Positions 55,301 through 61,559 of a stretch of DNA of 64,000 bases are shown piece by piece. Every line of letters starts with the position of its first letter. The first letter of the stretch is position 1. A program made the position numbers and the translations under genes. The DNA is from a virus. The stretch is taken from the IMG/VR virus record IMGVR_UViG_3300047331_000009, positions 24,433 through 88,432 of that record. One strand, written 5' to 3'. Under the pieces are notes generated by a model that ran no database searches, was not told where the DNA came from, and was given only the letters and a program-made list of their open reading frames with translations.

Positions 55301-57448
55301 GACCACCTTCAGCCGCTCGTTGTCGTCATCCGAACCGTCCGCCGCACCCAGCCACGGCACGCCGGCATCGAACGTCGCCATCCGGCCTTTCGGGTTGCGG
55401 TAAACCGTCTCGCCTTCAGCGTTCTTTCCGGCCGTTTCCCACGGGCCTTCATGCGCGCTCTTCAGGTCTTCGGGCGGCGGCTCGCCGTCGGGCGGTATGA
55501 CCGCTGGCGGGGTTTCCGCTGCCAGCTTCTCCGCCTCATGGGTCTGCACCGCCGTGCCGAGCGGAACGCCGTCTTCCGCCTGGATTTCGCTGACGGTGCG
55601 CGGTTGCGGCTTTTCAGGAGCACCAGCCGGGAGATCAGCGCCGGCCCCAGCGGTTTCTCCGCCGGCCGCCGCCGTCGGCCCGGACTTTCCGGGGCCTTGC
55701 TGCCCGGCGTTTTCGGTTGGCGGCGGGGTGTTCGTACTATCGGGTCCTGCCGGTTCATCAGCAGTTGGCGCAGCCGTGACCTCGCGGGTATCAACCACTG
55801 ATCCGGGGTGCACGAGCGTATAAGCGCCCGCTGCCTGGTCAACGACATAAATCCCGTCCGGCCGGACGCCGACGAGCGTGCCGGTCGCGTATTCGCCCCG
55901 GTTCTGGTCAAAGAAGGTGACGCGGGTGCTCTTTTCCGGCTCGGCTTGCGGTTTCGCCTTTTCTGGTTCGTCGGGCACGAACTCTTCCGGCTTGGCTTGC
56001 TCCAGTGCCGGCGCTGGCGTTTCGGATGCCGCAGGTGGCGGCGCCGGTTCGTCCAGCGTCGCCGGTCCAAGCGGTTGCTCGGCCTTTGGCGCATCTTCCG
56101 TGCGCGGGTCATAGCCGTGCTTTCTCTTGAAATCGCGCCACATATCATCGAGTTCGGACGCCGCGCCGCCCGGTCCGCCCGATGGCGGCGGCGATGGACC
56201 GCCATCAGGTCCGGCCGTCGGTCCTCCGCCAACAGGCGGCGGCTCAACACGCGGTTTCGGCCCGGCTGGCGGTTCGGTCGCGGCGGGAAAACGTCCGCCA
56301 CGCATCGCCGGGAACAGCGCCGGAGCCAGCGCAAAGGTGGCCGCGCCGACATCCGCGCGTTGCTGTGGATTGGTGATGTCGAACTGGAGCGGGCTGATGC
56401 CAAGACCGCGCAGGATTTGGCGGCCCCATTCCGGCTGATGTCCCCATTCGACCGCGCCGGTCTGCTGGTTCGTCGCATAGGGCAGCACTTGGCCATACGT
56501 GTATCCTGGCTTGTCCGCAAAGCCGGTCCGCCAGTCTTCCCCCATGTTTTTCAGCCAATTGGCGCCAAACTGCGGAATATCCAGCGGGTTTGCGGTTTGC
56601 ATGCCGGGAGGCAATTGACCGGTTTTCGGGTCCATCTGCCCGATACCCAACTCATCGAGCGGTGGCATGGTCTGCGCTGCGGCAGGCTGTCCGGCACCGC
56701 TCGCGGCGGCTGGCTGCGGCGCACCGCCTGTATCGATCGGATTGCCCAGATCATCCACCGGTGGCACCGCCGGGCTTGCCGCGCCCGGCTGCGCTGCGCT
56801 ACCGTCCTCTTCGGGTACCAGCCAGTCATTTGCGCCCGCGCCAGTTCCCGGATTTGCCCGCGCTTGCCCCGTGGGCGGATCCGGGACGAACTGATCACCC
56901 GCCGGCGCATCCGGGACAAACGCATCGGCGTTCTGGTCTGGCCGCTTGGCCCGGTCCCGATCGTCGAAAAGCACCTTTCCGTCTAGGCCAACAAGCTGGT
57001 CCTTGGCGTTCCACTTCGGCGCCTTGGCCGGGTCCGCCCACTGGCTTTCATTCGAGAACGTCTCGTGAAACGGCGTTTTCCACCAGTCCGGGTAGTGCGG
57101 CTTGCCGTCATTCGGATCGACCTTGGTTCCGGCCGGTTCGACGTCCTCGGGTATCTTCCCCTCGGTCTGTAGCTTCTTCCAGGTTTTCGGGTCCTGCGAG
57201 GCTTTCCAGTAGCCGCGCATGTCGTAATCGGCCTGCGGGCTGTCATCGTTGGGGATATCGTTGGCTTTCACCCACGCCTGGAACTTCTTTTCCTCGGCCG
57301 GTGACAGCGTGGTGGTGAAATCTCTCGCGCCGGGCTTGGTCCACGCCTTGTTGCGCTCGAACGCCGCCTTGGCGCGGCGGCCTTCCTCGGGGTCATCGTC
57401 AGCGGCGACAGCCCAATCATCGGGGAGGTTTTGCTGGTCAAGCGGCAT
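43391..57448 (-). CDS. Giant polyvalent protein: methyltransferase, SNF2 helicase and JAMM-like motif
   Basis: A single 4,685-residue reading frame. The N-terminus (HETFSNESQWA near residue 130) looks like an internal virion protein. Residues about 500-1700 are low-complexity, with a repeated IQAEDGV-x-LGTAVQ unit. A methyltransferase-like domain has VLEPSMGVGNFFG (about 1883) and DLVIGNWPFA (about 1945). A SNF2 helicase has EVGTGKSYT (about 2563), LVDEAHEF (about 2747), FTGTPVTN (about 2800) and QRNGRMNRQGN (about 3122). Polyvalent-protein blocks follow (LYSAVQRAADGL, about 3703; HEVQSDWHQKGR, about 3970). A JAMM-like HHNHPNNTGQSRPD is at about 4437. It is probably ejected with DNA to block restriction (DarB-like). 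TAATG and ATGA overlaps flank it. Confidence 0.85.
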   Translation of the reverse strand: MPLDQQNLPDDWAVAADDDPEEGRRAKAAFERNKAWTKPGARDFTTTLSPAEEKKFQAWVKANDIPNDDSPQADYDMRGYWKASQDPKTWKKLQTEGKIPEDVEPAGTKVDPNDGKPHYPDWWKTPFHETFSNESQWADPAKAPKWNAKDQLVGLDGKVLFDDRDRAKRPDQNADAFVPDAPAGDQFVPDPPTGQARANPGTGAGANDWLVPEEDGSAAQPGAASPAVPPVDDLGNPIDTGGAPQPAAASGAGQPAAAQTMPPLDELGIGQMDPKTGQLPPGMQTANPLDIPQFGANWLKNMGEDWRTGFADKPGYTYGQVLPYATNQQTGAVEWGHQPEWGRQILRGLGISPLQFDITNPQQRADVGAATFALAPALFPAMRGGRFPAATEPPAGPKPRVEPPPVGGGPTAGPDGGPSPPPSGGPGGAASELDDMWRDFKRKHGYDPRTEDAPKAEQPLGPATLDEPAPPPAASETPAPALEQAKPEEFVPDEPEKAKPQAEPEKSTRVTFFDQNRGEYATGTLVGVRPDGIYVVDQAAGAYTLVHPGSVVDTREVTAAPTADEPAGPDSTNTPPPTENAGQQGPGKSGPTAAAGGETAGAGADLPAGAPEKPQPRTVSEIQAEDGVPLGTAVQTHEAEKLAAETPPAVIPPDGEPPPEDLKSAHEGPWETAGKNAEGETVYRNPKGRMATFDAGVPWLGAADGSDDDNERLKVVEPAEGKTKGKTKGETKGETPESEPEAEVPKARPVEQIQAEDGVGLGTAVQKHEDEKAAEQAAENVKTDKSPDDLSFNGEPAGEAAEPAVKPKRETAKRPPTATEIAAEQRPPRTGAERPSYWMNEPEIDEAIDRWRDDPLLGPTTRWLGEYRDAVNRNSDGWPHWGGKVAETLMGLIQQADPRFANYFDKRGRTIFPNRAEIKAAVAPIKAFATKHNLKIPDFELEAKEAKKANADDEAPPTKLKPGQKFHENPDSKLVADTLRDGDHVTTDQGDTFTVTYVGAVHRNKPEQGNMIDVRWDNGKEVSYRPEDLESVLAPRPYFDATGERKMGEGATIKRAKPGAKPESKTEAPAAKPAAKPEEPPAKPEWKMTLDDLDPAYRERRYGDLSLTEFLRQAQLHEAIGAANDARSQTPQGRKAAFERGKRLFRPGGYIHMHPDGQKPPTETPQAKPAPAPEPPSQDDTHPASHDWSVKIADTLRDQGQAKASEMFNALADANNLTPAQREKLLTYTRGATDNPDWTPTPSPTPKTDTKARAGTSNAPSALPSAAQESLAQQMNHIADLWTAQGRPEVAAEIRRGMPGNLTPEAVAEQYQRLRNAAQPAPGADAKTPPKPTRIITPEDLERAELFDPAPDTRDILDARFALPDGSMIAGSENQTHSDIVHALDDEQMKPSVTDFVDETHAAQLGMAPEDDPNALDVSIRYPLTPAQKTAVAQYIAARATYNDAPVMVQYMRETFPVDGARQFQGEVAAIEAQADLFDGAAAPAATGTDRVEVVLPSGRKISLPRQMTQAAVEIAQAVAAADAQVTALRDAMGTPNTTTLARAGNEARDAIFALLQTAGKHGTDVDDLLVSDPFYAGFMGFSEKVPLAKNRENAAGMLAAFDALLGRLARDHKKLFGDIFYTPADQPAAAPTPDLQTPGENAISETPEAEDGDRTENSGVDQAAGGGSRPSRSGTRKPKGNRPSAPLEPGSTENAAPTGRSGDGGEAGVRPGSEEVGGTPAVHSGGDAATGRGGTGDTGVVPDGAGGRTANPAVTRPNFHIDDPKRIIGGSGPKQRFARNRAALRALEDIQAEGRDPTQEELETMAGFIGWGSFGQEVFQGSFERQPYREGWEEEGRWLREHLGREAWESARDSIRNAHYTDPPTVAAMWDMVRHMGFRGGRVLEPSMGVGNFFGMMPRDLMGQSDLTGIEKEKTTGEMAKLLYPHAGIHVKGYEESKTADNFYDLVIGNWPFAQQSPPDRRYDRLSPALHNYFFLKALDQVRPGGLVVGITSNGTMDSVGRAARLEMAKKGKLIAAFRLPSGAFKDYAGTNVVADIIILQKRAEPLANAVDEPWIDATEMSTEHGDIRVNQYFQDHPQNVLGTLDWGHGTTSGRPGMIVHRPDDLEERLQALPATLPTDAYQPVMRGREPRFLINNTKDRQGNIVIADDGHLYQVQGERLARLDDLKSGMTTGSAKVVKAREDQVRRMIGMRKTYGALIDAERDGKPEADTLRKSLKAQYDQFRAAHGPIGKSDGLRVLDRMKDPARSAVESLERPDGTPSPILTEPTVRSRRNLENPSIADAFVLARNEQANFDLDRVAELTGKPRNAVEDVLLDQGAILRTPGGGFQATDDYLSGNVRRKLREAKDALAAGDAKMQPSIDALTKVLPPDTPYYNIEAKLGATWVGDDAYRAFIGDLLALTPDQRAAVDVRFAGSRWKVRFNDRSINRKAEARTVHGHEDYPFNQLMMAAMGNRSIRLTYKDADGNDHLDEKATEEVNAKVQDLKDKFTDWAWSDPERKLAFEQAFNESMNAIAKPHFDGSFMDLSGMALRRGNDPFSLRRHQINAIWRAVVLGRGLFAHEVGTGKSYTMAGVAVEGRRYGKFRKPVVFAHNANSAAVAQEFQDMYPGGKFFYISQLKPDEIATSLRRIANEDWDAVIMPHSLIDRMALTKPTLMALAAEQIAELENAAIEAAAEDDITLTPEEIYSLIEASKTDKKAMGRLRSPTAKDVVRQIQTLLNNIEKQANRASQEDAVPFEQLGIDAILVDEAHEFKKPPFATAMKMRGLNKKASDRSIALDFLTKYVKANNAGKGVFLFTGTPVTNTLNEIFNMARYFMDDRMEEAGIKEWDAWFNTFADATNDIELTSTGEIEPVKRLAAFNNVDELVRQMSEFVDVVQAKDMPEFKPRPTPSGKTLTSPDLTPEELNFLMNGRTLKPEGRPYIKVVTDVGEMSPAQVEILDELRELAREFKAADGKQKKEWMQQGDERVPIRIETNSANTGIDPRLYNPDAPDTEDSKINRIVRNVLRHYGEPDAAQAIFLDRGFNPVKSSEGRASRFVVVDELIKKLVEGGIPRDQIAVVAGGMKAEKKKEIADGMNSGKYRIAIGQSGTLGVGVNMQQRLRAIHHFDAPWRPGDLEQRNGRMNRQGNTWNMAYEYRYVTEGIDGRRWQVLQVKDKFIKAFIAAFNDTSGKRIGNIEGDAADMAEEEDFSKTLSAAAGDPRIMIRAKYKADVDRLQRRERLHTRGQAEAIQLARDRRVSGERLQQQAAEQGRYADRWEASVDRAAKAAEADGDDRKWYEIDGDEAQAAAKIADLDTKIAGLDDQISKARKGLQDLKDEGKPFGHVERRLDRLIGAKDRAQAAIESARSTGRWFDTGSDLQDALDKAIAQVARGEKRKLATVGGFDIVGNWSSPFNLNEAPRIEIYDPPSGQFVDWVTGLTVLRIANELNQRRQKQQSWATEAAEKIASIPALEAAGKQDFPQQEKLTKVRQQLAALEDDLQTNPNPPPSWLRNGAPMDTDIYVDGEPRTVRGHRVADDYFLVTDEGEVPYLAAMDANGLRIFTVHEPPQVVSREAPDWVKPHLEATRGVSEGDPYVWHGELVWHNRDLALIKGTTNLWGPDETTFVGFKKGMPAEPGRNHIGMMTPRGFKPQEWERLGQARDDYLSREANRAALDATAKPVPASAFSPTRGLDFNMDRGADDADRPVRGLPRGGLAEDSGGISVPLYSAVQRAADGLKQAKGTGQQMLAQITKAPGVKPEEIEWMGLDDWLKGQPSVTKQQIQDFVAANRLDVREVHKGGAEARAALLALEPELRALGIKKELGEISSRDIADKGGSDDLLDRFWDALEQSTKEPPKYASWLKPFQATPNYREVVFTLPPSAERQVYNVVPHPSGTGFAIQRGNGSFITQGPTTPNPGAPTLWDSRESAEHYGVPVHRAKDRQQGGDYLSGHWHEPNVVAHARIDEFTAPDGARVLMVHEVQSDWHQKGRREGYIEPPPVPEKITSLPAGYSVIKFPTGFLVTDPDGRHMTSSAFQTQDAAVADTIDRLNELEADRAQRPYQGDRVPNAPFKTTWPALVMKRMIKFAVDNGFDRVAWSPGELHADRYNLSKHISRVEYDQSPNNPEGGNFKAFDQDGFAVINRYAKTAELPDIIGKAAADKLLARNPEGDKITQASSIRRTLRGLDLKVGGEGMTGFYDDILPRTVQKIVGKYGAKVGRSEVRGGPEADAYEALNRGQSSSVGDRSKAFATVHSFDITPALRDAVQTEGMALFERKPGGADTKQTWATPLAGDIGGTVAWENKGLALIRGHSLNGKRIYVPAKEGIGRASVDIDSYTGKHFTPDELARLRTARDKVAAADVAALTKRQAASKRVSPWPDGGMNFTDLLFEAPEQGHGEAGDWTRQKGIETHHEHIAVVDNATGRIVHAGTNNQRREVDFPHANIARTNNSVTLHHNHPNNTGQSRPDIVYMANPGVSHMVVHGHDGSTSIASLGANAGFVRTADEVAANAKTLGEAYDRADATARQLLRKRVTAGDVSEEVAGQFRAEVTNRLLDAEGITNYVSTRELPPAIKLAVEQTLKDLGYDKRQIDRSTRRVRPEERVASLPRPVRGGSGPGRKADGGRGKGLSGGQGQADVATPADQPSRADAAAQEVAGSDMIRNALAWMAGRASKPGGLAEAPNALAAISRSIPKSPSRNALRQ

Positions 57449-59553
57449 TATGGCGCCGGGAACGCATTGCCGTCGGCGTCGTAGAGCCGTCCGGTGGAAT
57501 CACGCCACATCTGACGGCTTGGGCTGTAGACGCTGCCGCGCGGCACACGCGCCGGACGTGGCGGAATGGCGGTCTTTGGCTGCGTCGCACCGGGCTTGGC
57601 GGCGGCGGCATTATCCTGCGCGGTCAGCGGCACGAGGTAGCCGCCGCGCTTGACGAATTTGCCGCCGTTATAGGTCGTGCCGTCGGGGTCCTTGGCACGC
57701 GCTGCGGGCACCTCGACCGCGCCCTGCGGCTTGGCTCCTTCGTCCTTCTTGGCCGGTGTTGTGTCGGCCTTCTTCTCGCCTGGCATCTTGTCGCCAAGGA
57801 TTTGCTTCGTCGCCCCGACGCCGAAATTCCTGCTGAACGCATCGGCGGTTTCCGGGTGTTGCTGTAGATTTTTCACCGCATCGGGCGGGATCTGCGTGCC
57901 TTCCGGCCATCTTCCGCCGGCGCTGGTCATAACTTCTGGCGGCGGCTTTGCTGTTTCGCCCGCGCCCGCCTTTCCGCTTTCGCCCGAAGACAGCCCGAGT
58001 TGCTGGATGGTTTCGGGCAGCAGTTTCTTTTCGAACGCAAACGGCCCCGATGTGAAGTTGGTCGAATCCTCGTATTGCTGCTTCAGCGTCCTCGCCTGTC
58101 CGCCCATCAGCAGCTTGAAACTGTTGATCACAGCGCCCAGCGCTTCACGCGAATTGGACGCATCAAGGGCCTTGCCGAATTGTGCGCGGTCGGATTCGGC
58201 GCCGATGCCGCCCCCGATGGCCTTTTGCAGTTCGGTGCCGACAATCTGTTTCAAGCCGTTGAAATTGGTCGGCGCCGGCACCCCAAACTCAATCGCAATC
58301 GTGTTCGCGAGACGATTGAACAGCGCGACATTGCCATTGTTCAGCGCGTCAGCAGCCTTATCCAGCACATCGAGATGCTGCACAGCGGTGTTCAAAGACC
58401 GGATCGTGTCGCCCTTCTTGCCGGGGCCAAACTCGATCATGGCGCGGTTGACTTCCTGGAAGCGCCCTTCCTCATAGTCCGGGTTCAGCTTCATCACCCG
58501 TGCCATCACCTCCGGCCCGCCAGGGCGGACCTTGGCAAAGCCGGACAGCGGCGCGGTGCGATACGAAGCGATTTCTTCGGCCAGCGAATCCCACGCCGCA
58601 GGGTCGCTCTTGGTGCCCTGGGCGATCTTGATGCGGCTTTCCACCTCCATGTCTTTGTCGATGTTGGAGCGGTTCTTCCACTCCGGGTCAGCGTCGAGGT
58701 CGTCACGAAACCGCTCACGGGTTTCCGCAACCGAACCCGCAGCCGGCGGCTTCTGGATTTGAAACGTCTTGTCGAGCGGTCTGCGGTCGCCGTCGGCTGA
58801 CACCCATTCGCCGGTCTGCCTGTTCTGCTGCGCCATGACGCGAACCGGCTTGCCGTCCTGCGTGACGATGCCTTGCACCACGGGGCCAAAATCGGTCCGG
58901 CCTTCTTCCGCCCGGTCGTGCCGCTCGCGCTCCTTCAGCGACTCTTCCTCGCGCGCCTCGGTGCGCTGATCCTTCGCCGCCTTCGCCTGATTGGACCGCC
59001 ACTCCTGAAAGTTCTTCGATCCCTGGACAAACTGCCCGATTTTGGTCGGGTCCCATTGCGTCGGCAGGTTTTGCACTTCCTGCGGCGTCAGCGCTCCGCC
59101 CTCTTTCAGCCTGTTGTATGCGGCGGTAATGCCCTCCTGCGCATGCGCCCCGGCTTGCTCCGGCGTCGCTCCGGCCTTCACCTCATCCTGATACGTCTCG
59201 TAGATCGGCGCGTAGGCGTCGCTCATGAGGTCCATTTTGTCGCTGAACGCCTTGGACTTCAGCATGTCGGTCTGGAGCTGGCGCTGCTGGTTGACCAGCA
59301 TGTTCTGCTGCAACGCCATCCCGGCCTGCGGATCGATGCCGTAGACCTGTTTCATCACATCCGGGGTCGGGTTGCCCTTGTCGTCGATCGCGCCCGGCTG
59401 CGAGAGGATGCCGCGCAGCGCGTTCTGCCGGCCCATCTGCTGCTTCGCGGCATCGACCTGCATCATCGCTTGCGCGTTCTGCATCATGGTGCCGATGTCC
59501 GGCCCGATCGGGGTCGGCCGGAAGCCGTTAACGAGGGTCGGATCGAGGCCCAT
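57448..59553 (-). CDS. Internal virion / ejection protein
   Basis: A 701-residue protein with long helical, Gln/Ala/Met-rich N-terminal segments (MMQNAQAMMQVDAAKQQMGR, LQQNMLVNQQRQLQTDMLKS), a coiled coil (about residues 190-220) and a Pro/Lys-rich C-terminus. This composition and its place between a gp7-like gene and the giant gene fit podovirus ejection proteins. The ATG overlaps the upstream stop (TGATG); the stop overlaps the giant gene's ATG (TAATG). Confidence 0.75.
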   Translation of the reverse strand: MGLDPTLVNGFRPTPIGPDIGTMMQNAQAMMQVDAAKQQMGRQNALRGILSQPGAIDDKGNPTPDVMKQVYGIDPQAGMALQQNMLVNQQRQLQTDMLKSKAFSDKMDLMSDAYAPIYETYQDEVKAGATPEQAGAHAQEGITAAYNRLKEGGALTPQEVQNLPTQWDPTKIGQFVQGSKNFQEWRSNQAKAAKDQRTEAREEESLKERERHDRAEEGRTDFGPVVQGIVTQDGKPVRVMAQQNRQTGEWVSADGDRRPLDKTFQIQKPPAAGSVAETRERFRDDLDADPEWKNRSNIDKDMEVESRIKIAQGTKSDPAAWDSLAEEIASYRTAPLSGFAKVRPGGPEVMARVMKLNPDYEEGRFQEVNRAMIEFGPGKKGDTIRSLNTAVQHLDVLDKAADALNNGNVALFNRLANTIAIEFGVPAPTNFNGLKQIVGTELQKAIGGGIGAESDRAQFGKALDASNSREALGAVINSFKLLMGGQARTLKQQYEDSTNFTSGPFAFEKKLLPETIQQLGLSSGESGKAGAGETAKPPPEVMTSAGGRWPEGTQIPPDAVKNLQQHPETADAFSRNFGVGATKQILGDKMPGEKKADTTPAKKDEGAKPQGAVEVPAARAKDPDGTTYNGGKFVKRGGYLVPLTAQDNAAAAKPGATQPKTAIPPRPARVPRGSVYSPSRQMWRDSTGRLYDADGNAFPAP

Positions 59554-60440
59554 CAGTTATTCCAGACGGTGGCCGGAATGTTGTTCGGCCCCACCGGCGC
59601 ACCCCAGCCGGAGGTATCGACCATCTGCCCGGCATAGGCGCTTGGCTGGCCTGGAATGGGCGCTCCGCCTTGGTTCATCAGCGCATACAGCAGCGCATTG
59701 ACGCCGCCGCCGCCGTTAGGAGCCCCGCCGGTGCCAGGTCCGCCGGTCAGCCCGCCGCCGATGTTGTTCAGCGCGTTGGTAATGCCACCCCACAGCGCAT
59801 TGGACGAACCGACGATGCCCGAGCCTTGCGCCTCGCCGGCGCCGATGGCGTTGGCACCCGCCTGTTTGGCGACGTTGGCACCGAGGCTGGAAATCGAGTT
59901 GGTGGCGTTCTGGCCGGTGGAAACCAGACCGCCGAGGTTTCCGAGAAGCCCCTGGAACGCGCCGCTGGCGCTGTTGAGATAGTTGGTGAAGTTCTGATTG
60001 GCGAGGCCCTGGCCAGTGGCCTGCAACTGCTTGAGCGCGTTGCCGCCCACCCCGCCACCGGTCGCGGCGGCGTTGTTCACCGCCTGCGTGCCCTGCTGCA
60101 AGGCGTACTGGTAACCGGGTGATGCCTGGAATGTGGCCGGGTTGATGCCCGCACCGCCGCCGCCGATGCCCAGCATTTGCAGGATGGGATCGGTCGCGTT
60201 GCCTGCGGTGCCGGGTCCGATGTTCAGCAGCTTCTGGATTTGCGCCAGCGCGTTGGTGCCGGCGGCTTGATACGGCGCATAGGCTTGTTGCGCCGTGGCG
60301 TAATTTTGCTCTTCGAGGTTCGTTGCCTCGCGAAACGCCTGTTCCTCGGCTTTCGCGGCTTTGCTTTCGGCGCCGGCGCCGAAGATCCCGGATGCGATCG
60401 AACCGACGGCGCCTATGCCGGACGCGATAAGATAGGGAAT
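59553..60440 (-). CDS. gp7-like DNA ejection protein, apparent ATT start
   Basis: A 295-residue Ala/Gly-rich protein. From the ATT at 60440 it reads PYLIASGIGAVGSIASGI, a membrane-active-looking helix, then AAQAYAPYQAAG-type sequence and LAQIQKLLNIGPG. The C-terminal part has GGVGGNALKQLQATGQGLAN, well known from podoviral DNA-transfer proteins. The first ATG (60176) would discard 88 clearly coding residues. ATT lies 6 bp after GGAGG, with no ATG, GTG or TTG in frame between. It probably helps form the trans-envelope channel. Confidence 0.8.
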   Translation of the reverse strand: MPYLIASGIGAVGSIASGIFGAGAESKAAKAEEQAFREATNLEEQNYATAQQAYAPYQAAGTNALAQIQKLLNIGPGTAGNATDPILQMLGIGGGGAGINPATFQASPGYQYALQQGTQAVNNAAATGGGVGGNALKQLQATGQGLANQNFTNYLNSASGAFQGLLGNLGGLVSTGQNATNSISSLGANVAKQAGANAIGAGEAQGSGIVGSSNALWGGITNALNNIGGGLTGGPGTGGAPNGGGGVNALLYALMNQGGAPIPGQPSAYAGQMVDTSGWGAPVGPNNIPATVWNN

Positions 60441-60577
60441 GGGACACCTCCGGCGCCGATTGCGCTGTCAGAAACGGAAGATGCCCGGAACGTCCCACGC
60501 CGGTGTGGTCGAGGCGCCTGTGTAGCACCGTGGCCGCGTGATCGGCAACGATGCTGCAAAACCACCGGCCTGTGCGG

Positions 60578-60607
60578 TTGCTGATTGTCTGCCGCGCAGT
60601 GTATGTG
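60578..60607 (+). promoter_or_regulatory. Possible promoter for the 60.6 kb plus-strand genes
   Basis: TTGCTG (60578-60583), an 18-bp spacer and TATGTG (60602-60607) lie 33 bp before the ATG at 60641. They lie in a 200-bp gap between divergent genes, where a rightward promoter is required. The match to consensus is only moderate. Confidence 0.3.
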
Positions 60608-60640
60608 TTTACCGAAACGGCGACACAGAGGGGAATTGCG

Positions 60641-60988
60641 ATGTCTGACGATCTGATCCTGGCGGCTTTGGATGATCTAGGACGCGATTTTAGGGGACTG
60701 AGAAACACCGTGGTGAATTCGGGGGTCGCTCACGCTAACAGACTCGACGAGCTTGCCGCTGAGGTTAATTTATTCCGCCGCGATCTGACGGCGCGTATCG
60801 ACCGACTTCAAGATCGCCTCGATGCTAAGACAATCGTGGGCTTTGGTGACGCCGACAGCGCAGAAGAAACGGCGCCGGATGCGCTCCGTGAAAGCCTCCC
60901 GCTGGCCGAACAAGCCAAGAGTTTGTTCAATCTCTATATCGAGTTGGAAGCGCGCGTGATCGCGCTGGAAAAAGCCAAGCGCAAATGA
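60641..60988 (+). CDS. Small coiled-coil phage protein
   Basis: A 115-residue protein starting MSDDLILAALDDLGRDFRGL with an AGAGGGG ribosome-binding site. Residues about 25-55 and 90-115 are amphipathic helices (DLTARIDRLQDRLDAK, YIELEARVIALEKAKRK). This style is common in small phage proteins expressed early or with lysis genes. Its stop overlaps the next ATG (ATGA). Function unknown. Confidence 0.7.
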   Translation: MSDDLILAALDDLGRDFRGLRNTVVNSGVAHANRLDELAAEVNLFRRDLTARIDRLQDRLDAKTIVGFGDADSAEETAPDALRESLPLAEQAKSLFNLYIELEARVIALEKAKRK

Positions 60989-61098
60989 TGCCGGCCCCTC
61001 GCTGGGCGTTTCCGGTGCTGATGGGTCTTCTGGCCGTGGAAGGCAGCGCGATCGTGTGGCTGCTTGTTCTGATCGCCATCAAGACGGGCGCGATCTGA
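60985..61098 (+). CDS. Tiny single-pass membrane protein
   Basis: A 37-residue protein (MMPAPRWAFPVLMGLLAVEG) that is nearly all one transmembrane helix, continuing WLLVLIAIKTG. The ATG overlaps the previous stop (ATGA) and the stop overlaps the next ATG (TGATG). Its size and topology would suit a small lysis or antiholin-like peptide. Confidence 0.55.
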   Translation: MMPAPRWAFPVLMGLLAVEGSAIVWLLVLIAIKTGAI

Positions 61099-61205
61099 TG
61101 GCCGAGACGGACAAAACCATCCGCAAGCTGAATTACTGCATCTGGATGTGCGCGATCAGCTTGCTTTTGTCGGTGGTCGAGTTGGTGCTGGTTTACCGTC
61201 TTTAG
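61098..61205 (+). CDS. Tiny single-pass membrane protein
   Basis: A 35-residue protein: a short polar N-terminus (MAETDKTIRKLNYCIWM) then a hydrophobic helix (ISLLLSVVELVLVYRL). It is coupled by TGATG to the previous tiny membrane gene, and its last 4 bp overlap the convergent minus-strand gene. The pair may work together at the membrane. Confidence 0.55.
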   Translation: MAETDKTIRKLNYCIWMCAISLLLSVVELVLVYRL

Positions 61206-61543
61206 CTGAACAGCACCCCATCCATAGCGTGCGCGGTCACTGTCGTCCCCGCCGAGGCCAGCGCCTGAATGAACCCGCCTTCACCGATCACCGGCACGTC
61301 GACATCGAGGTTCGAGTAAGCCGGCACAGACAAGGTCGGGCAGAAATTGTTGCCCGATCCAGCCGTGCCGGCGGATGGCACACCGTAAGCCGTGACGGTT
61401 GCGGCCACCGCCGTGGTGTTGGTGAAGCGGATGCGCCCGCGCGCCAGCACCGAGGCCGCGCTGCCAGTCGAGACCGTGTACAGCGTCGCCGCCGAGGTGG
61501 TCAGCACCGTCGGCGTAAACATCTGAATGACTTGCACGCTCAT
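61202..61543 (-). CDS. Hypothetical virion-associated protein
   Basis: A 113-residue Thr/Ala/Val-rich, beta-rich protein (TVSTGSAASVLARGRIRFTN, NTTAVAATVTAYGVPSAG). It looks like a small beta-sandwich structural protein and lies directly downstream of tail-fibre-like genes. It could be a fibre-associated or decoration protein. A GAGAGA ribosome-binding site precedes the ATG. Confidence 0.65.
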   Translation of the reverse strand: MSVQVIQMFTPTVLTTSAATLYTVSTGSAASVLARGRIRFTNTTAVAATVTAYGVPSAGTAGSGNNFCPTLSVPAYSNLDVDVPVIGEGGFIQALASAGTTVTAHAMDGVLFS

Positions 61544-61559
61544 GGCTGTGTCTCTCGCG

